64,000 nucleotides of DNA from DATFRY01 sp035489015 (GTDB lineage Bacteria; Myxococcota_A; Polyangia; Haliangiales; Haliangiaceae). The first letter of the stretch is position 1, and every line of letters starts with the position of its first letter. The stretch covers positions 1-64,000 of the forward strand of contig DATHKR010000083.1 of assembly GCA_035489015.1 (NCBI GenBank), written 5' to 3'. A program made the position numbers and the translations under genes. Shown piece after piece: positions 12,577 through 20,691 of the stretch. The notes under the pieces were generated by a model. That model saw nothing but the letters and a program-made list of their open reading frames with translations, had not been told where the DNA came from and made no database searches.

Positions 12577-14622
12577 TCAGCGCCGGCGGTCGTGCTTGCG
12601 ATCGGTCTTGCGGTCGCTCTGGCGCGGACGGGGGGTCGCCTTGCGCCGGCGCTCGGGCCGGGCCGCGCGCGCCTGCTTTTCCGCGCGCTCGGAGGCGCGC
12701 CGGTCGACCACCTTGTAGACCACGCACGACTCGCCCGGCGCGAGCACGGTGTCGAACGGCTTCTTGTTGATGCGAGCCAGGTCGCGCGGGCTCAGGCCGA
12801 ACCGGCGGCCGATCTGCTCGTAGCTCTCCCGCCGCTGGGCCCGGTAGGTCGCCCGCGCCCGCCCGAGCAGGTTCTCGGCCCGCTCCATGTGGCCGGTCGA
12901 GCCGGCCGCGACCAGGTCGATCCGCCCCGCGTCGAGCACCGACACCCCGGCTCGCTCGGGGTCGAAGCCGGGCTCGACCCAGATCTGGAGCACCATGCGC
13001 GGCTGCAGGCGCGCCTCGGCGTCGAGTCGGTTCCACTCGGCCAGCCGCACCCGGTCGACCGCGAACGAGCTGGCCACCCGGGTCAGGCTGTCGCCGCCCA
13101 CCACCCGGTAGAACACGCGCCGCCGGCCCGGCACCCGGAACGACGGGTCGGCCAGCGCGACCAGCATCTTCTCGCCCGGGCGCCCCTCCGGCTCGCCGGC
13201 CGCGTACAGCTCCTGGTCGGCGCGGACGCGGTTGGCCCGCTTGTCGGCGTCGGCGACCCGCGGCACCACCAGCAGCGTCCCGCCCTGGACCTCGCGGTCG
13301 CTGTCGAGCCCGTTGAGCTCGCGCAGCGCCGAGGGCTTCAGCCCGTGGACCGCGGCGATGTCCTCGAACCGCTCGCCGTGGCGCACCACGTACGCGTCGT
13401 ACCGGTCCCAGTCGCCGCGCAGCTGCGCGAACGTGGCCGCGAACCGGTCCTTGCGCCCGCGCGGGATGCGCACGGTGTAGGCCGGCAGCCCCGGCGGCGT
13501 GCGGCCGCGCCGCAGCTGCGGGTTCAGCTCCTCCAGCTCGCGCGCGTCGGAGCCGGCCGCGCGCGCGATCACCGCCAGCGAGACCGAGGTCGGCACCGTG
13601 ACCTCGTCGTACGACAGCGGCGCGGCCGGGGTGACGTCGCCGAAGCCGAACGCCTCGCGGTTCTTGCCCACGATGGCGGCGGCCAGCGCCTTGGGCACGT
13701 AGATCGACGACTCCCACGGCAGCGCGCTCTCGTAGTCGAGCAACAGCCAGAAGTCGTTGGTGTTGTACTTGGCGATGGCGCGCAGCACCGCGCCGTAGCC
13801 GCAGTTGAACGCAGCCATGGCCAGATCCCAGTTGCCGAAGCGCTGGTAGAGATCGGCGAAGTTGGCGATGACCGCGTCGGTGGCGCGGAGCGGATCGTTG
13901 CGCTCGTCGATCCACGTGGTCTGCCGGAGCCCGTAGATGAGCCCGCTGCCCGGCATGAACTGCCACAGCCCGCTGGCGCCGACCCGCGAGCGATCGAGCG
14001 GGTCGTAGGACGACTCGATCATCGCGACGTAGAGCAGGTCCTCGGGCAGGTGGGCGGCGCGCAGGCGGCGCACGATCATGTCGCGGTAGCGGCCCTGGCG
14101 GGTCAGCCACTCGCGCATGAGGCGCTGGCCGCGCGGGTCGTCGCGGTAGAACTCGAGGAAGCGGATGACGCGCAGATCCCAGGTCATCGGCAGGTCGGGC
14201 ATCTCGAGGCCGGCCAGCCACGGCAGGTCGGGGCGCAGGTCGGTCGGCTTGACCGTGCGGCGCGCCCTGGTGCCGATGCCCGCGCTGGCGGCCGGCCCGG
14301 CGGCGGCGTCCTCGTCGTCGGACCAGGGCGAGCCGGCGCTGGGGCGCGGGAACGCCTCGCGCTCGAACTCGAGCAGCCCGGGCAGGAGGTCGTCGGCGCA
14401 GTCGCGGCCGTCGCTCCGGCAGCCGCGGATCGCGCGCCGTTGGCCCTCGTCCATCTCGAGCGGCGCCGCTTCCGGCGCGGACGGGGACGGCGGGCTGGCC
14501 TGCCGGCCGGGCACGACCGGCTGGTGACCGTCGTCTCCGGGGTCGCCGCCGGCGCGGGCACCGCGCGAGGCGGCCAGCTCACCGACGAGGAAGAGGGCGG
14601 CGAGGAGGCGTGGCCGGAGCAT
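12577..14622 (-). CDS. MltD-like lytic transglycosylase with three LysM repeats
   Basis: 681 residues. Signal peptide at 1-25 (LLAALFLVGELAASRGARA). The SLT catalytic domain spans about 165-320, with catalytic Glu in YVAMIESSYDP and the companion motif ASGLWQFMPGSGLIYGL. Three LysM-type peptidoglycan-binding repeats follow (YVVRHGERFEDIAAVHGL; VFYRVVGGDSLTRVASSF; TYRAQRRESYEQIGRRF). It ends in a Lys/Arg-rich tail. It should cleave the MurNAc-GlcNAc bond of peptidoglycan to give 1,6-anhydroMurNAc in the periplasm. TATCGT lies 6 nt before the ATG (leaderless), which fixes the start. Confidence 0.93.
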   Translation of the reverse strand: MLRPRLLAALFLVGELAASRGARAGGDPGDDGHQPVVPGRQASPPSPSAPEAAPLEMDEGQRRAIRGCRSDGRDCADDLLPGLLEFEREAFPRPSAGSPWSDDEDAAAGPAASAGIGTRARRTVKPTDLRPDLPWLAGLEMPDLPMTWDLRVIRFLEFYRDDPRGQRLMREWLTRQGRYRDMIVRRLRAAHLPEDLLYVAMIESSYDPLDRSRVGASGLWQFMPGSGLIYGLRQTTWIDERNDPLRATDAVIANFADLYQRFGNWDLAMAAFNCGYGAVLRAIAKYNTNDFWLLLDYESALPWESSIYVPKALAAAIVGKNREAFGFGDVTPAAPLSYDEVTVPTSVSLAVIARAAGSDARELEELNPQLRRGRTPPGLPAYTVRIPRGRKDRFAATFAQLRGDWDRYDAYVVRHGERFEDIAAVHGLKPSALRELNGLDSDREVQGGTLLVVPRVADADKRANRVRADQELYAAGEPEGRPGEKMLVALADPSFRVPGRRRVFYRVVGGDSLTRVASSFAVDRVRLAEWNRLDAEARLQPRMVLQIWVEPGFDPERAGVSVLDAGRIDLVAAGSTGHMERAENLLGRARATYRAQRRESYEQIGRRFGLSPRDLARINKKPFDTVLAPGESCVVYKVVDRRASERAEKQARAARPERRRKATPRPRQSDRKTDRKHDRRR

Positions 14623-14628
14623 CTAGCC

Positions 14629-14634
14629 ACGATA
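14629..14634 (-). promoter_or_regulatory. -10 box TATCGT of the MltD-like gene, leaderless
   Basis: TATCGT on the minus strand with a 6-nt gap to the ATG at 14622; divergent from the tatA promoter region. Confidence 0.5.
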
Positions 14635-14694
14635 GCGCCTTGAGCGCGGGCGACAAGATTTTGCCCTCTCATGGTGGGGCCGGCGGAATCGAGC

Positions 14695-14700
14695 TAGACT
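14695..14700 (+). promoter_or_regulatory. -10 box TAGACT of tatA, with normal leader and RBS
   Basis: TAGACT lies 28 nt before the tatA ATG, and an AGGAG ribosome-binding site occurs 7 nt before the ATG. Unlike many genes here, tatA therefore has an ordinary leader. No convincing -35 is seen. Confidence 0.45.
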
Positions 14701-14728
14701 CCGGCCGACTCAACCCAGGAGTGCCGAT

Positions 14729-15025
14729 ATGCCCGGAATGGGCGAGCTTCTAATCATCTTGCTCATCGTCCTGCTCATCTTCGGGGCCGGAAAGCTGCCG
14801 GCCATCGGCGACGCGCTCGGGCGAAGCATCAAGAACTTCAAGCGCGGCGCCAACGGCGACGGTGAGATCGAGGTCTCCAAGACCCGAGAGGTGGCGCAGG
14901 CCCGGCGGTCGGAGCTCAAGGGAGTGGGCGTGGACGTCCACGACGAGGCCGACGACGAGGCCGAGCTGGTCGCGCAGAAGCGGCGGGCGGCGGCGCGGGC
15001 CGGCGAAGGGGCTGCCGACAAGTAG
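14729..15025 (+). CDS. tatA: Sec-independent protein translocase subunit TatA/TatE family
   Basis: 98 residues. The N-terminal membrane helix MGELLIILLIVLLIFGAGKL is followed by the hinge FGAGKLPAIGDALGRSIKNF, the amphipathic helix and a charged tail, all diagnostic of TatA. It oligomerises to form the twin-arginine export pore for folded proteins. No tatB or tatC is adjacent. A clear RBS precedes the ATG. Confidence 0.95.
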   Translation: MPGMGELLIILLIVLLIFGAGKLPAIGDALGRSIKNFKRGANGDGEIEVSKTREVAQARRSELKGVGVDVHDEADDEAELVAQKRRAAARAGEGAADK

Positions 15026-15136
15026 TCCTGGCGGCCTCCCCGGGAACTCGGTTCAACCCCGCGAGACCCGGCACGACGCACTGCGGCGGGGGTTCCTTGT
15101 GCGCGCGTCGGGCCGGTGATAACAATGGCCCGGTTC

Positions 15137-15871
15137 ATGTCCGAGACCCGCGTCATCAAGCGCTACGCCAACCGGAAGCTGTACGACACGCAGCACAGCC
15201 GGTACGTCACGCTGGATCAGATCGCCGACATGATCCGCGGCGGCGACGATGTGAAGATCGTCGACAACAAGAGCAAGGAGGACCTCACCTCGGTCACCCT
15301 GGCTCAGATCATCTTCGAGGAAGAGAAGCGGCAGAAGAGCTTCCTCCCGCTGCAGGCGATGCGAAACATCATCCAGAGCGGCGGTGAGTCGATCACGCAC
15401 CTGGTGAGCCAGGCCAAGGGGCGGGTCACCCAGATCCTGGGCAAGAAGGACGACGCGGACGCCGAGCTCGGGCCGGACGCGGCCGAGGGTCACGGTGGCG
15501 CGACGGTCGGCTCGTACGAGGCGGCGCCACCGTCGTCGTCGGACCCCGACGAGCCGGGCGCGACCAACGGCGAGCACGCCCAGGACGAGGAGCGGTCGGC
15601 GGGCGGCAGGGTGCGCGAGGGGCTGCGCAACCTGCGCGAGTTCCGCGAGTTCCTCAGCCACTCGCAGCGCGCCATCGACGAGTGGCAGCGCAAGGTGGAC
15701 GGGCGGATCCGCAACATGGTCGAGGGGATCTCGCCGTTCTCGAACTTGCAGAAGGACATCGGGGCGCTGTCGTCGCGGATCGCGCAGCTCGAGCAGAAGC
15801 TGACCTCGCTCGAGCGCGAGGACCACGATCTCCACGACGTCCGCGACTCGCGCAACTCCACCGACGATTGA
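15137..15871 (+). CDS. PhaR-like polyhydroxyalkanoate synthesis regulator
   Basis: About 244 residues from ATG 15137; in-frame ATG 15125 and GTG 15116 are alternatives. The N-terminal ~60 residues match the PHB accumulation regulatory DNA-binding domain (IKRYANRKLYDTQHSRYVTL, then a DDVKIVDNKSKEDL segment). The middle is low-complexity acidic, and the end is a predicted coiled coil (SSRIAQLEQKLTSLERE). PhaR proteins bind DNA and PHA granules and repress phasin genes. No pha genes are nearby, so a wider role is possible. It converges with the dehydratase gene. Confidence 0.88.
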   Translation: MSETRVIKRYANRKLYDTQHSRYVTLDQIADMIRGGDDVKIVDNKSKEDLTSVTLAQIIFEEEKRQKSFLPLQAMRNIIQSGGESITHLVSQAKGRVTQILGKKDDADAELGPDAAEGHGGATVGSYEAAPPSSSDPDEPGATNGEHAQDEERSAGGRVREGLRNLREFREFLSHSQRAIDEWQRKVDGRIRNMVEGISPFSNLQKDIGALSSRIAQLEQKLTSLEREDHDLHDVRDSRNSTDD

Positions 15872-15895
15872 GCCGCCCGCCGGCCGTCGGCCGGA

Positions 15896-16855
15896 TCAGG
15901 GCAGCTGGCCGGTGAGGATGGCGGCCAGCTTGTGGCTGTCGATGTTGCCGCCCGACACCACGCACACGATCGGTCCCGGCCCGGCCTGCCCGCTCAGCGC
16001 GGCGGCCAGCGGCAGCGCTCCGGCTCCCTCGGCCACCACCCGGGCGCGCTCGACCAGCGTGCGAACGGCGGCGGCCACCTCGGCCACGGGCACCACGATC
16101 GATCCGGCGATCAGGCTCCGGACCAGGGGCCACATCTCGGCCAGCACGCTGCGCGACCCGCACCCGTCGATGAAGGTCGGCGTGTAGGTCACCTCGCGCG
16201 GCTCGCCGGCGGCCAGCGAGGGAGCGAGCGGCGCGGCGGTGTCGACCTCGCAGGCCAGCACCCGGGCGGCAGGCGCGCACACGCGCGCGGCGGAGGCGAT
16301 GCCGGACGCCAGCCCGCCGCCGCCATACGGGACCAGGATGGTGGCCACCTCGGGCAGGTCCTCTGCGATCTCGAGCCCGATGGTCCCGTTGCCGGCGACC
16401 ACGTCGGGGCTGCACACCGGGTGGACGAACGCGCCGTCCAGCCCCTCGAAGCGGTGGTCGATGATGATCTGCCACCAGCGGTCGAACGGCACCTTGATGA
16501 CGCGCGCGCCCAGGCGCTCGATCGCGTCGAGCTTGGCCCGCGGCGCGTGGTCCGGAACCACCACGGTGCAGGCGGCGCCGCGCGCGCGCGCCACCCAGGC
16601 CACGCCCTGGGCCATGTTGCCGGCGCTGGCGGTGTAGACCCCGCGGGCCAGGGCCTGGTCGGACAGCATCGCCATCGCGTTGCCGGCCCCGCGCAGCTTG
16701 AACGAGCCGATCGGCTGCAGGTTCTCCAGCTTGAGGTAGATGTCGGGCGCGCCGTCGAGGGCGAGGCGGAGGAGCGGCGTGCGCACCGCCAGCCCGGTGA
16801 TCCGCTCGCGGGCGGCGCGGATCTCGTCGATCCCGATCGGTCCGAGGGTCCTCAT
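15896..16855 (-). CDS. serine/threonine dehydratase-like PLP enzyme
   Basis: 319 residues, a fold-type II PLP enzyme without an ACT domain. PLP-binding Lys in GSFKLRGAGNA near residue 53, phosphate-binding loop YGGGGLASG near 180, C-terminal SGGNIDSHKL. It should deaminate or dehydrate a beta-hydroxy amino acid. The ATG overlaps the stop of the ornithine-cyclodeaminase-like gene (ATGA), so the two enzymes probably act in one pathway. Known pairs of these families are EutB/EutC (ectoine catabolism) and BhcB/BhcD (beta-hydroxyaspartate cycle); neither can be chosen from sequence alone, as the other genes of those pathways are absent here. Confidence 0.9.
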   Translation of the reverse strand: MRTLGPIGIDEIRAARERITGLAVRTPLLRLALDGAPDIYLKLENLQPIGSFKLRGAGNAMAMLSDQALARGVYTASAGNMAQGVAWVARARGAACTVVVPDHAPRAKLDAIERLGARVIKVPFDRWWQIIIDHRFEGLDGAFVHPVCSPDVVAGNGTIGLEIAEDLPEVATILVPYGGGGLASGIASAARVCAPAARVLACEVDTAAPLAPSLAAGEPREVTYTPTFIDGCGSRSVLAEMWPLVRSLIAGSIVVPVAEVAAAVRTLVERARVVAEGAGALPLAAALSGQAGPGPIVCVVSGGNIDSHKLAAILTGQLP

Positions 16856-17916
16856 CTCCTTGTCCTCTCCGTTGTCGTCTCCGTCGTCGTCTCCGTCGTC
16901 CTCTGGGCGGCCGGGTCGCGCGACCCGCCCAGCTCGATGGCGGCGCCGGCCCCCTCCTTGCGCGCTCGCGCGTGGATGTAGTGGGCGGCGGCGATGTCCT
17001 CGATGGCCAGGCCGAGCGACTTGAACAGGGTGATCTCGTCCGGCGAGCGGCGGCCCTCGCGCGCGCCGATCACCAGCTCGCCGATCTCGCCGGCGATGTG
17101 GTCGTCGCCGATCGCTCCCTCGGCGCGGGCCAGGAGCAGGTCACCGGCCTCGTTCAGCGCCGACTCGCGGCGGTCGACGAACGTGCGCGCACGCGCCACC
17201 GCCGCCCCGTCGAGCTCGCGCGCGGTCGGCAGGCACGCGCCGACCGCGTTGACGTGGGCGCCGGCGGCCAGCCAGGCGCCCTCGAGCACCGGGGTGTTCG
17301 ACGCGGTCGTGGTGCAGACCAGGTCCGCCCCGCTCACCGCCTCGCGCGCGCTCGCCGCCGCGCTGATCTCGCAGCCGGGGTGCTCGGCGGCGGCGCGCCC
17401 GGCGAAGGCCGAGGCCCGGGCGAGGTCGCGGCTCCACACCCGCACCCGCCGCAGCCGCCGCACCGCCGCCATCGCGGCCAGGTGCGAGCGCGCCTGCACG
17501 CCGGTGCCGAGGAGCGCGAGGTCGCCGGCCTCCTCACGGGCGAGCAGGCGGGTGGCCAGCCCGCTCACCGCCGCGGTGCGGATCGCGGTCACCTCGCTCG
17601 CGTCGATGACCGCCGCCAGGCGCCCGCGCTCGCCCTCGAACAGCAGCACCGCGCCCTGGTGCGAGTCGATCTCGCTGCCGAAGTTGCCCGGGAACACCGT
17701 GATGACCTTGACCCCGGGCGCGTCGAGCGCGCCCCCGACGTACGCCGGCATCACCACCAGGTAGCCGGCGCCGCTCGGCAGCCGCAGCACCGCCCGCAGC
17801 GGCTGCATCGCGTCGGCGCTGGCCAGCGCACCGAGCGCCTGCGCCATGACGTCGACACACTCGGCCATGGGGAGGAGCCGCCGGACCTCGTCACCGCCGA
17901 TGACCAGGGTGTCCAT
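16852..17916 (-). CDS. ornithine cyclodeaminase/mu-crystallin family imine reductase or cyclase
   Basis: 354 residues. NAD-binding signature LLGTGVQARSHLAAM near residue 128, followed by VRVWSRDLARA and ADLVCTTTASNTPVLEGAWL. Members are ornithine cyclodeaminases, alanine dehydrogenases, ketimine reductases or iminosuccinate reductases. TAAAGT lies 7 nt before ATG 17916 (leaderless), so the 32-residue upstream extension is not translated. The C-terminus carries an odd TTETTTETTTERTRR tail made by a short tandem DNA repeat (about 16858-16905), next to the overlap with the dehydratase gene. Confidence 0.9.
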   Translation of the reverse strand: MDTLVIGGDEVRRLLPMAECVDVMAQALGALASADAMQPLRAVLRLPSGAGYLVVMPAYVGGALDAPGVKVITVFPGNFGSEIDSHQGAVLLFEGERGRLAAVIDASEVTAIRTAAVSGLATRLLAREEAGDLALLGTGVQARSHLAAMAAVRRLRRVRVWSRDLARASAFAGRAAAEHPGCEISAAASAREAVSGADLVCTTTASNTPVLEGAWLAAGAHVNAVGACLPTARELDGAAVARARTFVDRRESALNEAGDLLLARAEGAIGDDHIAGEIGELVIGAREGRRSPDEITLFKSLGLAIEDIAAAHYIHARARKEGAGAAIELGGSRDPAAQRTTETTTETTTERTRR

Positions 17917-17923
17917 GGCCGCG

Positions 17924-17929
17924 ACTTTA
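17924..17929 (-). promoter_or_regulatory. -10 box TAAAGT of the cyclodeaminase-dehydratase operon, leaderless
   Basis: TAAAGT on the minus strand, 7 nt before the ATG at 17916. Confidence 0.5.
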
Positions 17930-18025
17930 GGGCCCGCGAATGGGCAAGTCGATCGTTCTCGCGGCCGATCCATCCCGGCTGGCGGCGTCGCGGCTGCGCT
18001 TCCAGTGCTCAAGGGAGCCGCGCGG

Positions 18026-19009
18026 TCAGAAGTCGAGGGCGAGGGTCGCGGTCAGGCCGAGCTGCTGGCCGGCTCGGTCGCGCGCGTCGCAGGATCCGGT
18101 CGGCACCGGCGCGTCGTCGCACGCGGTGTCGGTCCCGTCGCGATCGTCGCGCGAGCGGCCGCGCAGGGCCAGCGCCGCCTCGAGGGTCAGGCTGATCACG
18201 TGGTGCTGGACGACGACGCCGGCGAAGCCGCGGTGGCGCAGGATGAAGCGCTGGTCGGGAAACTCGAAGTCGAGCCCGCGATCGCCCGGGTCGATGCGCG
18301 CGTCGATCGCCGGGGTGGCGTCGATGGCCGCGGAGCGCGGTCGGATGACCAGCTCGGCCCAGCCCGCGTACGGCGTCACCCGCGCCACGCCGGCCACGGC
18401 GAAGGTCCGCGACGCCGACGCGTCGAGCGAGAGCACGGTCAGGCCGAGCTGCTCGGAGCCGAGCATGCGAGAGGCGCTGGCCCGCAGCGCGAAGGACGGC
18501 ACCAGCAGGTCGTAGCCCTCGATCACGGCCAGCTTGGCGTAGGCCTGGGCGGCCCACAGGCGCGAGTCGAGCAGGTGGACGGCGCCCAGCCCGATCTCGA
18601 AGGACGGCGCGGGCAGCCAGATGCCCTTGCGCGCGAACACGCCGACCGCGGGCATGAAGTCGTCGCCGTGGCCGCCGTCGCCCGACGGATCCGGCGAGCC
18701 GGCCAGCGCGCGCCAGTAGCGGCGGTCGGTGTGGACCCGGGTCCACGACAGATCGGCGGAGAGCTGGAAGCCGGCCAGGCCGATCGTGTCGGCCGGCGCC
18801 GACAGGCGCGGGGCCATCACCACGCCGAGCTCGCTGGCCAGCGAGCGGAAGTCCTGGCTGGAGCCGACCACCTCGACCGGCGCCCCCGCCTCGTCCTCGA
18901 CCACCTCGCCGAGCCGGCCGAGGACCAGGTCGTTCTCGCCCGCCCGCGCCGTCCGCGCGCCGACGGCGGCGAGGAGCGCGGCGAGCGCGGCCAGCCCGGC
19001 GCGAGACAC
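18026..19009 (-). CDS. predicted outer-membrane beta-barrel protein
   Basis: 327 residues from GTG 19009. Signal peptide VSRAGLAALAALLAAVGARTARA. The body alternates amphipathic strands (FQLSADLSWTRV; FEIGLGAVHLLDSRLWAAQAY; VVVQHHVISLTLEAALAL) and ends LGLTATLALDF with the C-terminal Phe typical of barrels recognised by BamA. TACCGT lies 6 nt before the GTG, so the start at 19009 is preferred to an ATG at 19066, which would add a non-signal extension. No specific family or substrate is recognised. It is divergent from the enoyl-CoA hydratase gene. Confidence 0.8.
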   Translation of the reverse strand: MSRAGLAALAALLAAVGARTARAGENDLVLGRLGEVVEDEAGAPVEVVGSSQDFRSLASELGVVMAPRLSAPADTIGLAGFQLSADLSWTRVHTDRRYWRALAGSPDPSGDGGHGDDFMPAVGVFARKGIWLPAPSFEIGLGAVHLLDSRLWAAQAYAKLAVIEGYDLLVPSFALRASASRMLGSEQLGLTVLSLDASASRTFAVAGVARVTPYAGWAELVIRPRSAAIDATPAIDARIDPGDRGLDFEFPDQRFILRHRGFAGVVVQHHVISLTLEAALALRGRSRDDRDGTDTACDDAPVPTGSCDARDRAGQQLGLTATLALDF

Positions 19010-19015
19010 CCGGCC

Positions 19016-19021
19016 ACGGTA
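19016..19021 (-). promoter_or_regulatory. -10 box TACCGT of the beta-barrel gene, leaderless
   Basis: TACCGT on the minus strand, 6 nt before GTG 19009; it decides the start codon. Confidence 0.5.
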
Positions 19022-19064
19022 GCACGGCGCGCGCGCCTGCCGCGCTCTCTGGTATGACGCGGCC

Positions 19065-19847
19065 ATGGCACCCGACTACGCCACCATCTCGTGGGTCGAG
19101 GAGGGCGCGATCGGCCGCCTCACCCTCAACCGGCCCGACAAGCGGAACCCGATCGGCCCAGCCACCTGCGGCGAGCTCGTCCACGCTCTGGGGAGGGCCC
19201 GCGAGGATCCCGCCATGCGGGTGGTGGTGCTGAGCGGGGCAGGGGCGGTCTTCTCCGCCGGCGGCGATCTCTCCCAGATGGCGGGCGGCCAGGCGGCCGA
19301 GGGCGCGGTGGCGCCGGCGTCGCTGGTCGATCTGTTCACCACCATGCACGAGCTCGGCAAGCCGATCATCGCGATGGTCAACGGCCACGCCCTGGCCGGA
19401 GGGCTGGGCCTGGTGGTGGCCAGCGACCTGGCGGTGGCGAGCGACCAGGCGACCTTCGGCACGACCGAGATCCGGGTCGGGCTGTGGCCGATGATGGTGA
19501 GCGCCGAGCTGGCCCGCAGCATCGGGCGCAAGCACGCGCTCGATCTGATGGTGACCGGGCGGCGCATCAGCGCGGCCGAGGCGCTGGCGATGGGCCTGGT
19601 CAACCGGGTCGTGCCGGCCGCGTCGCTCGAGGCCGAGACGCTCGCGCTGGCCGGCGAGATCGCCGAGCTCAGCCCGGCCACCATGTCGCTCGGGCTGCGC
19701 GCGTTCTACCGGGCCGAGGACATGGAGCTGGGCGCGGCGCTGCGCTTCCTCGAGGGACAGCTCGGCGCGGTGCTCGGTCTCGAGGACGCGCGCGAGGGGC
19801 TCGCGGCGTTCTTGCAGAAGCGAAAGCCGGTCTGGAAGGGCCGCTGA
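19065..19847 (+). CDS. enoyl-CoA hydratase/isomerase family protein
   Basis: 260 residues, the crotonase length. Oxyanion-hole motif AGAVFSAGGDLSQM near residue 63, second oxyanion segment NGHALAGGLGLVVASDLAVA near 105, and FGTTEIRVGLWP carrying the catalytic-Glu region. It probably hydrates trans-2-enoyl-CoA or a related CoA ester. TATGAC lies 6 nt before the ATG, a near match to the leaderless promoter pattern seen on other genes. Stand-alone gene. Confidence 0.9.
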   Translation: MAPDYATISWVEEGAIGRLTLNRPDKRNPIGPATCGELVHALGRAREDPAMRVVVLSGAGAVFSAGGDLSQMAGGQAAEGAVAPASLVDLFTTMHELGKPIIAMVNGHALAGGLGLVVASDLAVASDQATFGTTEIRVGLWPMMVSAELARSIGRKHALDLMVTGRRISAAEALAMGLVNRVVPAASLEAETLALAGEIAELSPATMSLGLRAFYRAEDMELGAALRFLEGQLGAVLGLEDAREGLAAFLQKRKPVWKGR

Positions 19848-20127
19848 AGGGGCGCCTCTCGCGGGTCTGATGAATGGGTTTTGAGGCAAAAATGACGTAG
19901 CCCAGATCGCGTCAAATGTGCGTGTCTGCCTCGCATCAGTGGCCCGAATTCGCTTCGGTCTGTCCAATATCGCCGCCGAATCCGGAAAAAGAGCAACTGG
20001 CCACTCCAGCGACCATAAAGGGGAGTCCGGCCCCATGTGACATTATTTAGTAATCCACGTAACTGTCGAAACTTCACGAGTTCCGCTGACGAGCTCTCCG
20101 GCACGTTCCCTGCTAGTAACAGCCATC
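19848..20127 (+). other. intergenic region, partly AT-rich, upstream of a small membrane-protein gene
   Basis: No credible gene; the frames across it have atypical composition. It is clearly more AT-rich than its surroundings (for example 20038-20060). TAGTAA at 20114-20119 lies 8 nt before the ATG at 20128 and may be its -10 box. Confidence 0.45.
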
Positions 20128-20691
20128 ATGCATCATGGCCGTTCGCGCACCGGATCGCGCGAAGAGTCGGTGAAGCGCCGCCAGCTGGAGGCGCGTCGGG
20201 CTCCCCTTCTCCGTTTCGAGGACGGAGGTCTTCACACCTACAACCTCCGCCGCCCGCCCGGCGGTCGAGACGTTCTCTCTCCGCTTCCCGCGGCGCTTCC
20301 TCACCGGGCCGGCGCGTCGTCGGCCTCACCGCCGGAGCCGGCGCCGATGCCGGCCACCATCCCGCAGGCGCGCCCGGTGGTGGCTCCGATCGGGCCGCTG
20401 CCGGCGCGGCAGGCCCGCGGCTCCGAGGTTCCGCCCGAGCGGTTCCCCGCGGCGAGCTCGATCCGGATCGACCGGCCGGCCCGGCCGGATGTGGCGCCGG
20501 CAGCGGTCGCCGCGGCCCCGGTCGCCGCGGCCAGCGCCGAGCGGCAGTACCCGATCATCACCGTCCACAACTGGTCGGCGGTCGGCCTGCGCCCGGAGAT
20601 GTCGTCCGGCCGGCTCGGCTGGGGCTGGTGGGTCGCGCTGGCCGGAGCGGCCGCGTTCTTCACCGTGACCGCCGCGATCTGGTTCGGCTAG
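20128..20691 (+). CDS. hypothetical Pro/Ala-rich protein with C-terminal membrane anchor
   Basis: 187 residues with no recognised domain. An Arg-rich start, a Pro/Ala linker (about 55-130), a short ordered segment QYPIITVHNWSAVGLRPE and a single C-terminal membrane helix (WGWWVALAGAAAFFTVTAAI). Tail-anchored topology with the N-terminus in the cytoplasm is likely. TAGTAA 8 nt before the ATG supports the start; GTG 20170 is the main alternative. The stop overlaps the end of the convergent ABC gene by 4 nt. Confidence 0.6.
   Translation: MHHGRSRTGSREESVKRRQLEARRAPLLRFEDGGLHTYNLRRPPGGRDVLSPLPAALPHRAGASSASPPEPAPMPATIPQARPVVAPIGPLPARQARGSEVPPERFPAASSIRIDRPARPDVAPAAVAAAPVAAASAERQYPIITVHNWSAVGLRPEMSSGRLGWGWWVALAGAAAFFTVTAAIWFG

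Noticed and set aside
14661..14728. Leaderless start for tatA
   Set aside because: The TAGACT box is 28 nt before the ATG and a proper AGGAG site is present, so this gene has an ordinary leader.
19706..20104. 132-residue minus-strand frame across the region after the enoyl-CoA hydratase gene
   Set aside because: It covers AT-rich intergenic DNA and the 3' end of a real gene; no RBS or recognisable motif.
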